DNA of 64,000 nt from an uncultured Bacteroides sp. (GTDB taxonomy: Bacteria > Bacteroidota > Bacteroidia > Bacteroidales > Bacteroidaceae): contig NZ_CALDPF010000031.1 of NCBI RefSeq assembly GCF_937912035.1, positions 310,001 through 374,000 of the forward strand, read 5' to 3'. Both the position numbers and the translations under genes were made by a program. Each line of letters opens with the position of its first letter. Within the stretch, counting starts at the first letter, position 1. Positions 35,701 through 45,327 of this stretch are shown piece after piece. A model generated the notes under the pieces. It saw nothing but the letters and a program-made list of their open reading frames with translations, searched no databases and was not told the DNA's origin.

Positions 35701-36879
35701 ATGAAAAGATTTTTATACAGTTCCTTGTGTTCTTTACTGATGACAGTGCCGGGTATGGCCACCGCACAGGAGGCACAGAAGGCTGTAGACATGCTCACGG
35801 ACTTGGGATTTGAGAATGTGGCATGGCATGAGTCAGAGAAGGAGTTGGTGTATGTGATAGAGAATACTGCTTACAAGCAGAACGGCAAAGGTATAGGTCT
35901 GGCGCTGGATATGTTGCAGAAGAACGGACTTCCGGAGAGCAAGCTCTGCCGTGTGGTGGTGATGGACAATAACGTGCCGCAGATATCGCTGACATACAGA
36001 CAGGGATGTGACGCGGAATGGAACGCCGGATACGGCTTAGGTGAGGAATGGAAGAAGGCGGTGAAGAAGGGAGTGAAGAACAGTTCGCTGTTTAAGGTGG
36101 ACGTGGTGATATACCCTGAGCTCTCGCTGAAGAACCTTATAATAAACCAGATTTATCAGGTGCTGTTCAACCTCTCTCCTACTGTGGAGATTTCGCTGTG
36201 GAAGGGAATGAAGCTGGCGGCACAGCTGGTGATTCCGGTGTATAACGACGGGTATGGAGACAGAGCCGGGAAGGTGCATCCGGGATTTATTACCGCAAGA
36301 CAGAGCGTGAGGTTACCTTATAATATATGGGGGAACCTGACGGTAGGAACATTCAACAACAGCCGTTATGGAGCGGATCTGGAGCTGAAACATGTGTGTC
36401 TGTGGGATGAGAGATTCAGCATTGAAGGAAGAATTGGAATGACAGCGACATACAGGTGGGACGGATTTGAGTGCTCATACGGTACAAAGAGCCGATTCAC
36501 GTGGAGCATAGGTGGCAGTTTCTACTGGCCGAAATATAATGTGCAGCTGACGGCAAAGGCTGAACAGTATCTGCTGGGGGAAAAGGGGGTGAGAATTGAT
36601 GCTATAAGGCATTTCAGAAATGCAAGCATCGGTTTCTATGCGATGAAGGCCCAGTGGGCAAAGTCAAATGCCGGATTTAGGGTTCAGGTGCTGCTGCCGC
36701 CATACAAGTATAAACGGAGGGGATATATTCCGAGGGTGAACATTTCGAAGAATATGGGTATAGCGTATAACGCGGGAAACGAAAGGTTCTACTATCAGAC
36801 GTATAAAACCATGCCGGGAGACAATATGATGCAGGCTAATATGTTTAATCCATATTATATAAAATCGCAATTGAGATAA
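35701..36879 (+). CDS. Secreted YjbH/GfcD-like protein: alpha/beta domain plus beta-barrel
   Basis: 392 residues with a signal peptide ending ATAQ. Residues about 24-105 form an alpha/beta domain (LTDLGFENVAWHESEKELVYVIENTAYKQN) like the central domain of YjbH/GfcD. The rest is strongly beta and aromatic, with GITA/RYGADLELKH-type strands of a barrel. In Proteobacteria YjbH/GfcD is one protein with two barrels around such a domain; here the first barrel seems to be the separate gene at 38.5 kb. This reading is inference from pattern and neighbourhood. The proposed role is polysaccharide export or surface assembly. Confidence 0.6.
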   Translation: MKRFLYSSLCSLLMTVPGMATAQEAQKAVDMLTDLGFENVAWHESEKELVYVIENTAYKQNGKGIGLALDMLQKNGLPESKLCRVVVMDNNVPQISLTYRQGCDAEWNAGYGLGEEWKKAVKKGVKNSSLFKVDVVIYPELSLKNLIINQIYQVLFNLSPTVEISLWKGMKLAAQLVIPVYNDGYGDRAGKVHPGFITARQSVRLPYNIWGNLTVGTFNNSRYGADLELKHVCLWDERFSIEGRIGMTATYRWDGFECSYGTKSRFTWSIGGSFYWPKYNVQLTAKAEQYLLGEKGVRIDAIRHFRNASIGFYAMKAQWAKSNAGFRVQVLLPPYKYKRRGYIPRVNISKNMGIAYNAGNERFYYQTYKTMPGDNMMQANMFNPYYIKSQLR

Positions 36880-36910
36880 TTTATTTGTTTTTTTAATTTT
36901 TAATTTCATC

Positions 36911-38542
36911 ATGAAAAAGAATTTTATTTCGAGTAAAGTTGTCATCAGAAGTATGGCATTTACTCTTCTTTTGACAAGCATGACCGGATGTTACAAGGAC
37001 TCAAGACTGGACGTGAATGGTCCTGACTCCGGTACAGTGACTATCCCGGCTGCTGCATACTCAATTTCGGGAACTGTGACAGACGCAGAAACCGGAGCTG
37101 CGATAGAGAATGTTACAGTAACTTCTGACAGGGGTACATTGGAAGGTGGTAACGGAGCCTATAACGTTAAGCTTACAAAAGACGAAGTGGGAGAAGGTAC
37201 TATCGTAACCCTTAAATTTGAGGCTGAGAACTATACCAGCACAACAAGATCTGTATACGTACAGAAAATCAATGACGGTTCTACTATCGTTTATCCTGTG
37301 TCTGTATCTCTTAAGAAAGAGTATGTTACAATCTCCGGTTACGTGACAGACGTAAATAACAAGATGGTTGCAGCAAGAAGAATCAGAGTGAATGATGACA
37401 CTGTGGAACCTCTGTATAATTCCAGCACTTTCTCTTTCAAACTGGGAAAGAAAAGCGGAGTAAGTGAATATACAGTGGAAGCTATGGTTTTGGACGAAAC
37501 AGGTAAAAAAGAAATCACTATTTCTGAAACAGTAAAAGCTGATGCTCAGATTATGTCAGTCAATCTTAAGTTCGGCTTCGCAATCAGTGACGACGGACAG
37601 GTAGATCCGGGTGACGGTACAACAGGTGTGCTTTCTCCTGAACTGAACGAAAATGGCGTGACTGTAAGTGAAGTAAACACTTCAATGACTGATGGTACTA
37701 CAGTGACTATACCTCAAGGTACAAAAATTGAGAACCTTAACGGTCAAACAATCGTTGTCTTTAGCCATGCTGACAACAGCGCAAGTGAAGGTACTGACGA
37801 AGGTGAAAACAATGTAATATTGAAGACTTATACTGGTCTTCCTGACGGCGTGGTCTTCACTCCTTATCTAGAGGTGAAATTCAACGACAAATATGAAGGA
37901 CAGCTTGGTAACGACTTCGTACTACAGTATCTGAACGCTACTGACAATACTTGGGCTACTGAAAGCAAAGGTGGTGTAGAATTGAAGGACGGTGCATATT
38001 CAATGTTTGTACCTCACTTCTCTACTTTCCGTGCTGCCTTGAACATGAAGTCTGAAGTAAAAATAGATACTGTAAGCGTAACAAAAACGGTTGACGTAAA
38101 CTATGAAAATGCTGAAGAAAATCCTGTAAACAACTATAAGCTTACATATAAAGAAGGTAAGTCTGGTTCTCAGTATGCAGACAGTGAAGGATTGAAAAAT
38201 GAAATATCAGCAAACTTCTCTAACGCTAATGCACAGGCTCTTGTACAAAGCAGCATAGATGCAATTTATCCTGCAGCCAGCAAGGGATATCAGGACGCAG
38301 AATATACAGGTTATGTAAATATTCCGGCATGGACTAAGTTGATTAATTATGATGTTACTACTGCTACTGAAAGAAGATCTTATACAGTTGAAGTAAACGG
38401 CAAGAAGATTTCGTTCGTAGTGGAAACTATCATTTCTGTTACAATCACTGTAGACGATGACAATATGACTAGCATCGGTCATGGTCATGGACATGGTGAT
38501 GGTAATAATAATGAAGGTGGTGGTATAGTAACCGGTGAATAA
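36911..38542 (+). CDS. Ig-like repeat lipoprotein with Gly-His tail
   Basis: 543 residues; lipobox TSMTGC (Cys27). Two carboxypeptidase-regulatory-like (Ig-like) domains occupy about 50-135 (ISGTVTDAETGAAIENVTV) and about 140-225 (ISGYVTDVNNKMVAARRI). A long beta-rich region then contains a ZU5/GAIN-like stretch (VTIPQGTKIENLNGQT). The C-terminus holds GHGHGHGDGNNNEGGG, a metal-binding-like tail. It overlaps the next gene by 8 nt. Probably exposed on the outer membrane; function unknown. Confidence 0.7.
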   Translation: MKKNFISSKVVIRSMAFTLLLTSMTGCYKDSRLDVNGPDSGTVTIPAAAYSISGTVTDAETGAAIENVTVTSDRGTLEGGNGAYNVKLTKDEVGEGTIVTLKFEAENYTSTTRSVYVQKINDGSTIVYPVSVSLKKEYVTISGYVTDVNNKMVAARRIRVNDDTVEPLYNSSTFSFKLGKKSGVSEYTVEAMVLDETGKKEITISETVKADAQIMSVNLKFGFAISDDGQVDPGDGTTGVLSPELNENGVTVSEVNTSMTDGTTVTIPQGTKIENLNGQTIVVFSHADNSASEGTDEGENNVILKTYTGLPDGVVFTPYLEVKFNDKYEGQLGNDFVLQYLNATDNTWATESKGGVELKDGAYSMFVPHFSTFRAALNMKSEVKIDTVSVTKTVDVNYENAEENPVNNYKLTYKEGKSGSQYADSEGLKNEISANFSNANAQALVQSSIDAIYPAASKGYQDAEYTGYVNIPAWTKLINYDVTTATERRSYTVEVNGKKISFVVETIISVTITVDDDNMTSIGHGHGHGDGNNNEGGGIVTGE

Positions 38543-39299
38543 TTATAGCAGACATAGAGCAATAAAAAAATGGGCTGTAACGGCATTAATGGTATTATCG
38601 CCATTAATGCTTAAGGCCCAGCTTACATACGGTGTCACGGGGCTATTGCATGCTCCCTCGGGGGAAATGCAGGAAGACAAGACTGTGATGCTTGGAGCAT
38701 TTTTCCTGAACAAGGAACTTACTCCGCCTCATTGGTACTATAATACGTACAGTTACTTTATGAATGTGACCATAATGCCGTGGATGGAGGTAACATATAT
38801 GTGTACGCTGCACACTGCGGAATCTATGGGACTTGACAAATATGGCTACTCTGGATTTACAAACCAGGACAGAAACTTTGCGGCCAGATTCAGAATAGCA
38901 AAGGAAGGACAATGGTGGAAACACATGCCGGCTGTGGCTGTGGGTATTCAGGATCCATTCGCTTTCTCAAGCCGTAAAGTAAACGCTGAATCGGGTAACG
39001 GATATCTGAGCAGAATGTTTATAGCGGCTACAAAGCATGTGAAAATAGGAAGGGAAGAAATAGGTATTCATCTCTCCTATCTGTATAACACACGCAGGGA
39101 CTATGATATGAACGGGATTGCAGGTGGCATTACTTACAGTCCGTCGTTTCATCCGCAACTGACACTGATAGCGGACTATGACACAAGGGATGTGGCCGTA
39201 GGAGCTTCTTACCTGCTGTTCAACCATATACACGCTATGTTCGAACTGCAAAGGATGAAGTATTTCTCGGGAGGCATAACGTTCAAATTTGTATTGTAA
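38535..39299 (+). CDS. YjbH-like (DUF940 N-terminal type) outer-membrane barrel
   Basis: 254 residues, starting at GTG inside the previous stop region. The signal peptide ends LKAQ. LTYGVTGLLHAPSGEMQEDKTVMLG is the recognisable start of YjbH/GfcD N-terminal barrels (GL-hapS--m-edgt). Later come NQDRNFAARFRIAKEGQWWKHMPAVAVGIQD and a final strand GGITFKFVL. It probably makes a functional pair with the protein at 35.7 kb. Confidence 0.68.
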   Translation: MNNYSRHRAIKKWAVTALMVLSPLMLKAQLTYGVTGLLHAPSGEMQEDKTVMLGAFFLNKELTPPHWYYNTYSYFMNVTIMPWMEVTYMCTLHTAESMGLDKYGYSGFTNQDRNFAARFRIAKEGQWWKHMPAVAVGIQDPFAFSSRKVNAESGNGYLSRMFIAATKHVKIGREEIGIHLSYLYNTRRDYDMNGIAGGITYSPSFHPQLTLIADYDTRDVAVGASYLLFNHIHAMFELQRMKYFSGGITFKFVL

Positions 39300-39330
39300 C
39301 GAATGTATAAAATTTAAATCAACTGATAAA

Positions 39331-40515
39331 ATGAAAAATAAAAGTGTAATTCTGACTGCAATACTGGCTGGTGCCTTATTGCAGGCTAACGCACAGGAAA
39401 AGGAACACAAGAATGTCTTCGTAAGTGTGGGAGCAGGTATACAGGGTAACTTCAACCCGGACTCTGACTTCGGAAAGACTATCACTCCGCTGATAAACGT
39501 TTCAGTAGGTAAGCTGTTCACTCCTGTGTGGGGAGTTAGAGGTCAGGTGTACGGCTGGAGCTCGAGAATGAAGACCAGCTATCCGTTCCCCGTAACCGCT
39601 GAAGAGGTAGTGAGAAAAGAAAACTACTTCGGACTGAACTTCGACGGTATGCTGAACCTGACTAACCTGTTCGGAGGTTATAAGGCTGACCGCAAATGGG
39701 AAGTGAACTTCTTTGCCGGTCCGTCTATCAACTTAGGAAAGAACTATGGAGGATGGAACGTAGCATACAAGACTACTGAGACTTCAGACGCTCAGGGAAC
39801 TACTGTGGTAACAGAAATTGATACTGAAAAGACTGTTCCTGCCGACAGACGCATGAGATGCAATATCGGCGCTAGCCTTGGTCTTGGCGCAAAATATAAC
39901 ATCAACAAGGAATGGGCTATCGACATGGAAGTGCGCGGACAGGTTACTCCTTCTATCCTGGGTGCATACAGCAGCGCAAACAATGACGGATATATGTATC
40001 TGAACCTTGGCGCTACTTATACTTTCGGAGGCAAGGGATTCAAGACTGCGAAACTGACTCAGCAGGAAATGGACGAGATAAATGCCAAGATAAACGAATA
40101 CAAACAGAAACTTGACACTGCTGAACAGCAGATCAGCCAGCTGAAAGCTAACGAGCAGGCTCTGAAATCGGAAGTGAAGACTGAAGTGAAAGAAGTGGAA
40201 GTGGCAGGACCTCGCTCTATATTCTTCCTGATTGGAAGCAGCAAGGTGGATGACTATGGCAACGTAAACATCAAACAGGCTGCGGAAATTATCAAGAAGA
40301 ACCCTAACAAGACTTACAGAGTGGTTGGTTATGCGGACAAGGCTACAGGTTCGAAGAGAATTAATGCCAAACTGGCCAAGAAGAGAGCTGAAGAGGTTCG
40401 CGACATCCTGGTTAAAGAGGGTGTAAATGCTGACCAGCTGCAGATAGTTTCTATTCCTGACGGTGAAAACATGTTCGGAAGCAACAAGCTGAACCGTGTG
40501 GTTATTATCGAGTAA
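39331..40515 (+). CDS. OmpA-family protein with coiled coil
   Basis: 394 residues from the ATG at 39331; the upstream in-frame ATG at 39289 would put 14 polar residues before the signal peptide MKNKSVILTAILAGALLQANAQ. It consists of an N-terminal outer-membrane barrel (to about 240), a coiled coil (LTQQEMDEINAKINEYKQ and on, about 250-295), and a C-terminal OmpA/peptidoglycan-binding domain (YRVVGYADKATGSKRINAKL, ending NRVVIIE). It ties the outer membrane to peptidoglycan and closes the four-gene surface operon, followed by a terminator. Confidence 0.88.
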   Translation: MKNKSVILTAILAGALLQANAQEKEHKNVFVSVGAGIQGNFNPDSDFGKTITPLINVSVGKLFTPVWGVRGQVYGWSSRMKTSYPFPVTAEEVVRKENYFGLNFDGMLNLTNLFGGYKADRKWEVNFFAGPSINLGKNYGGWNVAYKTTETSDAQGTTVVTEIDTEKTVPADRRMRCNIGASLGLGAKYNINKEWAIDMEVRGQVTPSILGAYSSANNDGYMYLNLGATYTFGGKGFKTAKLTQQEMDEINAKINEYKQKLDTAEQQISQLKANEQALKSEVKTEVKEVEVAGPRSIFFLIGSSKVDDYGNVNIKQAAEIIKKNPNKTYRVVGYADKATGSKRINAKLAKKRAEEVRDILVKEGVNADQLQIVSIPDGENMFGSNKLNRVVIIE

Positions 40516-40563
40516 AAAAAGGTTTGTATAGACAACATACATTTATATGTAATTTCCAGAATT

Positions 40564-40597
40564 AAAGGCGGAGCAAATAACTGCTCCGCCTTTTTTG
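40564..40597 (+). terminator. Intrinsic terminator after the OmpA-family gene
   Basis: Perfect 12-bp stem (40564-40575 with 40582-40593), 6-nt loop and T run. A -7 box TAATTTTG for the next operon is at 40621-40628. Confidence 0.9.
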
Positions 40598-40673
40598 TTG
40601 GCTGTTTTCAAAATTATAGTTAATTTTGTGCGATATAAGTAATATTGACATTAACATCTAAAACTGTTTATTT

Positions 40674-41936
40674 ATGAAAAAGAATATCGCTGTGGCTGGA
40701 ACGGGCTATGTGGGCCTGTCGATAGCAACATTGCTGGCACAGCATCACAGGGTGATGGCTGTGGACGTGATTCCGGAAAAGGTGGAAAAGATAAACAAAC
40801 GCATTTCTCCTATCCAGGACGACTATATAGAGATGTATCTGGCGGAAAAGGAACTGGACCTGACGGCGACACTGGACGGCAGGACGGCATACAGCGAAGC
40901 GGACTTCGTGGTGATAGCGGCTCCCACAAACTATGACCCGGTGAAGAACTATTTCGACACGAGCCATGTGGAGGAGGTGATTGACCTGGTAAGGGAGGTG
41001 AACCCGGAGGCGGTGATGGTGATAAAGAGTACAATCCCTGTGGGATACTGCGAGGGACTGTACCGCAAATATGGAAAGGGGCTGAAGCTGCTGTTCTCGC
41101 CTGAGTTCCTGAGGGAGAGCAAGGCGCTGTATGACAACCTCTACCCTAGCCGAATAATCGTGGGATGTCCGAAGGATACGGTGTGTGACCATGCGGAGGA
41201 ACTGAGAAAAGACGCTGAGACTTTTGCGGGACTGCTGCATGAGGGAGCGCTGAAAGAAGATATAGATACCCTGTATATGGGACTGACGGAGGCAGAGGCG
41301 GTGAAGCTGTTTGCAAACACGTATCTGGCACTGAGGGTGAGCTACTTCAACGAGCTGGACACTTACGCTGAGATGAAGGGACTGAACACTGTGGACATAA
41401 TAAACGGCATAAGCCTGGATCCGAGAATTGGAAACCACTATAACAATCCGTCGTTCGGATACGGGGGATACTGTCTGCCGAAGGATACCAAGCAGCTGCT
41501 GGCAAACTATGCGGATGTGCCGGAGAACCTGATTAACGCGATAGTGGAATCGAACCGCACAAGAAAGGACTTCATAGCGGACCAGGTATTGAAGAAAGCG
41601 GGGTATTACGACTATTATAACCGTGGAGACTACAGCCCGGAGAACGAGAAGGAATGCGTAATTGGTGTGTACAGGCTTACAATGAAATCGAACAGCGACA
41701 ACTTCAGACAGAGCTCAATACAGGGGGTGATGAAGCGTATAAAGGCGAAGGGCGCAACGGTGATTATTTACGAACCTACACTGGAGGACGGAACAACTTT
41801 CTTCGGATCGAAGGTGGTGAACTGTCTGGAAGACTTCAAAAAACAGGCAAACGCCATTATCGCGAACAGATACGACAGCTGTCTGGACGATGTGAAGGAT
41901 AAGGTATACACCAGGGACGTGTTCAGAAGAGACTGA
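40674..41936 (+). CDS. ugd: UDP-glucose/GDP-mannose dehydrogenase family, probable UDP-glucose 6-dehydrogenase
   Basis: 420 residues. The NAD motif GTGYVG is at 9-14, VIAAPTNYDP follows, then STIPVGY, FSPEFLRES, and the catalytic cysteine C267 in FGYGGYCLPKD. The length and the FLRES...YPSRIIVG pattern fit UDP-glucose 6-dehydrogenases of the Klebsiella/Bacteroides type, which make UDP-glucuronate for capsule. It starts a sugar-nucleotide operon that also holds gmd and fcl. Confidence 0.9.
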   Translation: MKKNIAVAGTGYVGLSIATLLAQHHRVMAVDVIPEKVEKINKRISPIQDDYIEMYLAEKELDLTATLDGRTAYSEADFVVIAAPTNYDPVKNYFDTSHVEEVIDLVREVNPEAVMVIKSTIPVGYCEGLYRKYGKGLKLLFSPEFLRESKALYDNLYPSRIIVGCPKDTVCDHAEELRKDAETFAGLLHEGALKEDIDTLYMGLTEAEAVKLFANTYLALRVSYFNELDTYAEMKGLNTVDIINGISLDPRIGNHYNNPSFGYGGYCLPKDTKQLLANYADVPENLINAIVESNRTRKDFIADQVLKKAGYYDYYNRGDYSPENEKECVIGVYRLTMKSNSDNFRQSSIQGVMKRIKAKGATVIIYEPTLEDGTTFFGSKVVNCLEDFKKQANAIIANRYDSCLDDVKDKVYTRDVFRRD

Positions 41937-41940
41937 TTAT

Positions 41941-43044
41941 ATGGGCATAACGGATGCTTTCTTTGCGCTGCTGAGATCCGGTCTGGAAGGCACGGACGCG
42001 GAAAAGGACCTGCTGCGGGGACTTACAGCCGAACAGTGGTACGGCATATACAGAATGGCGGAGAGCCAGGCGCTGCTGGGTATTGTGTTCGACGGAATAT
42101 CCTCGACCGACAGGGAGATGCGTCCGCCAAGGGAACTGATTCTGAGGTGGATGGAAAAGGTTGTGGGGATAGAGAAGATGAATGGAAGACTGAACAGCAT
42201 GGTGGAGCGTCTGAACAGTGTGTATGCATCGGCCGGTATGAAACCTGTACTGCTTAAGGGACAGGGTGTGGCTGAGCTGTACAGGATTCCGGCGCACAGA
42301 CAGTGTGGGGATATAGACATCTACCTCGGTAAGGCAGGACAGAAAACGGGCAACAGGATTCTGGAAGGAATCGGGGCTGAGAAAAAGGAGGAAGAATCGG
42401 AGAAACACGCTTCTTTCCTACTGGACGGGGTGATGATAGAGAATCACCGCATTATGTGCACCATGGATAATCCGCTACATAACAGAAGGTTACAGAAAAT
42501 GGTGGAAACATGGTATCCGGATGGAGCTGTGAACAACGGGAGAATGGCTGTACCGCCGCCTACGTTCAATGCGATGTATGTCTTTATTCATGCTTTCACT
42601 CATTTCATGAATGGAGGTATAGGTTTGAGACAGCTGTGCGACTGGTACTGCATACTGAAAAACTGCAACAGGGATATAGACGGCGAGAAACTTACGGCTG
42701 ACCTGAAAAGACTGGGACTGATGAAGGCGGCAAGGGCATTCGGGTATGTAATAGTAAACAAACTGGGACTTCCCGCGGAATTTATGCCTTTCGACACGAG
42801 AGGAAGCGAAAAGGATGGGGAGATGGTGCTGAAAGAGGTTCTGGCTTCTGGAAACTTCGGCAGATATGACACACGAATACCCGGGCGTCCGAAGGGGTAC
42901 TGGAAAGGTAAATGGTTTTCTTATAGTAAAGGTATGGAACGTACTAAACGTTTCTTCAGGCTTGCTCCGACTGAGGTGATGTGGTACCCATATCATCTTA
43001 TCAGTAATTTTATAAGAAGTATAGTAGGATTAAAAAGAATATAA
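41941..43044 (+). CDS. Nucleotidyltransferase-fold protein (PF14907-like)
   Basis: 367 residues. KPVLLKGQGVAELY and then QCGDIDIYLG form the G-[x]-D-x-D core of the uncharacterised nucleotidyltransferase family often called NTP_transf_5. The surrounding MVERLNSVYASAGM and the HAFTHFMNGGIGLRQLCDWY stretch also fit this family. Members occur in polysaccharide and peptide-modification loci, but their reaction is not established. It lies 4 nt after ugd and 39 nt before gmd, so a role in the same sugar pathway is likely. Confidence 0.75.
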   Translation: MGITDAFFALLRSGLEGTDAEKDLLRGLTAEQWYGIYRMAESQALLGIVFDGISSTDREMRPPRELILRWMEKVVGIEKMNGRLNSMVERLNSVYASAGMKPVLLKGQGVAELYRIPAHRQCGDIDIYLGKAGQKTGNRILEGIGAEKKEEESEKHASFLLDGVMIENHRIMCTMDNPLHNRRLQKMVETWYPDGAVNNGRMAVPPPTFNAMYVFIHAFTHFMNGGIGLRQLCDWYCILKNCNRDIDGEKLTADLKRLGLMKAARAFGYVIVNKLGLPAEFMPFDTRGSEKDGEMVLKEVLASGNFGRYDTRIPGRPKGYWKGKWFSYSKGMERTKRFFRLAPTEVMWYPYHLISNFIRSIVGLKRI

Positions 43045-43083
43045 GGATAAATATCTGACAAATATATATTAAAGAGAAGATTT

Positions 43084-44184
43084 ATGAATGAGAAAAGAAA
43101 TGTAGCATTGATTACAGGTATTACCGGACAGGACGGTTCGTACCTGGCGGAATTTCTGTTGGAAAAAGGATATGATGTTCACGGCACGATAAGACGCTCG
43201 TCGGTGGACTTCAGAGAAAGAATAGCACACCTGGAAGGAAAACCTAACTTCCACCTGCACTATGCGGACATGAGTGACTCGATGTCGCTGGTGAAACTGG
43301 TGGGAAAGGTACAGCCTACTGAGATATATAACCTGGCTGCACAAAGCCATGTGCAGGTGTCGTTCGACGCGCCTGAGTTTACTGCCGACGTGGATGCCGT
43401 GGGTGTGCTGAGAATACTTGAAGCTGTGCGTACAAATCATCTGGAGAATACATGCCGTATATATCAGGCTTCGACTTCGGAACTGTACGGTAAGGTGGAG
43501 GAAGTGCCTCAGAACGAGAATACACCGTTCCACCCCTACTCGCCTTATGCTGTGGCAAAACTGTACGGATTCTGGATAGTGAAGGAATATCGTGAGGCTT
43601 ACAATATGTTCTGCTGCTCGGGTATTCTGTTCAATCACGAATCGGAACGAAGAGGTGAGACTTTCGTGACAAGAAAGATTACTCTGGCCGCGGCACGTAT
43701 AGCTCAGGGCAAACAGGAGAAACTGTATCTGGGTAATCTGGACTCGCTGCGCGACTGGGGGTATGCGAAGGACTATGTGGAATGTATGTGGCTGATACTG
43801 CAGAACGACAAACCGGAAGACTTCGTTATCGCTACGGGTGTACAGCACAGTGTGCGCGAATTCTGCTATTATGCGTTCAAACGTGCGGGTATAGAACTGG
43901 AATTCAAGGGTGAAGGTATCAATGAAAAGGGATACGACAAGGCTACAGGCAAGTGTCTGGTGGAAGTGAGCGAGGATTTCTATCGCCCGACAGACGTAGT
44001 GAACCTATGGGGTGACCCAACAAAGGCTAAGGCGAAGCTGGGATGGAATCCGACGAAGACAAGCTTCGAGGAACTGGTGAACATTATGGTGGACGCCGAC
44101 ATGGCGAAAGTGGCTGTGGAAAGACATAGCGAGGTGGTGAGAACCAATCTGGCCGAGTATCTGGAAAAAGGAATAGTGAAGTAA
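43084..44184 (+). CDS. gmd: GDP-mannose 4,6-dehydratase
   Basis: 366 residues. The Rossmann motif TGITGQDGSYLAE is near 11-23 and RRSS follows. SPYAVAKLY gives the catalytic YxxxK, and FNHESERRGETFVTRKI is a Gmd fingerprint. It makes GDP-4-keto-6-deoxymannose in the cytoplasm, the first step to GDP-L-fucose. It is translationally close (1 nt gap) to fcl. Confidence 0.95.
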   Translation: MNEKRNVALITGITGQDGSYLAEFLLEKGYDVHGTIRRSSVDFRERIAHLEGKPNFHLHYADMSDSMSLVKLVGKVQPTEIYNLAAQSHVQVSFDAPEFTADVDAVGVLRILEAVRTNHLENTCRIYQASTSELYGKVEEVPQNENTPFHPYSPYAVAKLYGFWIVKEYREAYNMFCCSGILFNHESERRGETFVTRKITLAAARIAQGKQEKLYLGNLDSLRDWGYAKDYVECMWLILQNDKPEDFVIATGVQHSVREFCYYAFKRAGIELEFKGEGINEKGYDKATGKCLVEVSEDFYRPTDVVNLWGDPTKAKAKLGWNPTKTSFEELVNIMVDADMAKVAVERHSEVVRTNLAEYLEKGIVK

Positions 44185-44185
44185 C

Positions 44186-45259
44186 ATGGAAAAGAATGCA
44201 AAAATATATGTAGCAGGACATCGCGGACTGGTGGGGTCGGCTATCTGGAACAATCTGTTACAGAGGGGATATACGAACCTGGTGGGCAGGACTCACAAGG
44301 AACTGGACCTGCTGGACGGTGTGGCTGTAAAGAAATTCTTCGATGAGGAAAAACCGGATGCGGTGATTCTGGCTGCAGCCCATGTGGGTGGTATAATGGC
44401 CAACTCTATATACAGGGCTGACTTTATTTACAACAATCTGCAGATACAGCAGAACGTGATAGGCGAAAGTTTCCGTCACGGAGTGAAGAAGCTGCTGTTT
44501 CTGGGAAGTACATGTATCTACCCGAGGGATGCGGAACAGCCTATGAAGGAGGAGGTGCTCCTCACCTCGCCTCTTGAGTATACAAACGAACCGTATGCCA
44601 TAGCCAAGATTGCGGGGCTGAAAATGTGTGAAAGCTTCAACCTGCAGTATGGCACTAACTATATAGCGGTGATGCCGACTAACCTGTACGGACCGAACGA
44701 CAACTTTGATCTGGAAAGAAGTCATGTGCTGCCGGCCATGATAAGAAAGATTCATCTGGCCAAGTGTCTGATGAACGGCGACATGGAGGCTGTAAGGGCC
44801 GATCTGGACAAACGCCCGGTGGAAGGTGTGGACGGAAAGGCTGAGGAAGCGGATATCAGGGCTATTCTGGCTAAATACGGCATTCATGATGACCATGTTA
44901 TGCTGTGGGGCACGGGAAAACCTATGAGAGAGTTCCTGTGGAGCGAGGAAATGGCTGACGCAAGTGTTCATGTGCTGCTGAACGTGGACTTCAAGGATAC
45001 GTACAAGGAAGGTGACAAGGACATCAGAAACTGCCATATCAACGTGGGTACGGGAAAGGAACTGAGCATTCACGATGTGGCTATGCTGATAAAAAAGGAA
45101 ATCGGTTTCGAAGGTGAAATAAGATGGGACGCAACGAAGCCGGACGGTACCATGCGCAAGCTGACGGATGTGACAAAGCTGCATAACCTGGGCTGGCACC
45201 ACAAGGTGGAAATTGACGAAGGGGTGCACAGAATGTACCAATGGTATACAGGAAAATAA
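44186..45259 (+). CDS. fcl: GDP-L-fucose synthase
   Basis: 357 residues. It has GHRGLVGSAIW near the N-terminus, AAAHVGGIMANS, FLGSTCIYPRDAEQP and the catalytic EPYAIAKIAG. A loop of about 30 residues near 205-235 is longer than in E. coli WcaG, as is common in Bacteroidetes. It epimerises and reduces the Gmd product to GDP-L-fucose, used for capsule and for protein glycosylation in Bacteroides. Confidence 0.95.
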   Translation: MEKNAKIYVAGHRGLVGSAIWNNLLQRGYTNLVGRTHKELDLLDGVAVKKFFDEEKPDAVILAAAHVGGIMANSIYRADFIYNNLQIQQNVIGESFRHGVKKLLFLGSTCIYPRDAEQPMKEEVLLTSPLEYTNEPYAIAKIAGLKMCESFNLQYGTNYIAVMPTNLYGPNDNFDLERSHVLPAMIRKIHLAKCLMNGDMEAVRADLDKRPVEGVDGKAEEADIRAILAKYGIHDDHVMLWGTGKPMREFLWSEEMADASVHVLLNVDFKDTYKEGDKDIRNCHINVGTGKELSIHDVAMLIKKEIGFEGEIRWDATKPDGTMRKLTDVTKLHNLGWHHKVEIDEGVHRMYQWYTGK

Positions 45260-45282
45260 ATATACTGTACAGAAATACGGGA

Positions 45283-45327
45283 AAGGGCGGACACTGCAAT
45301 GGATGTGGTGGCCGCCCTTAATGTTTT
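45283..45327 (+). terminator. Probable intrinsic terminator after fcl
   Basis: AAGGGCGG (45283-45290) pairs with CCGCCCTT (45312-45319), followed by a short T-rich stretch. The next 340 nt hold no gene. They contain a consensus -7 box TATATTTG at 45404-45411 and a weaker TACCTTCG at 45623-45630, either of which could drive the surface-protein run. Confidence 0.6.
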
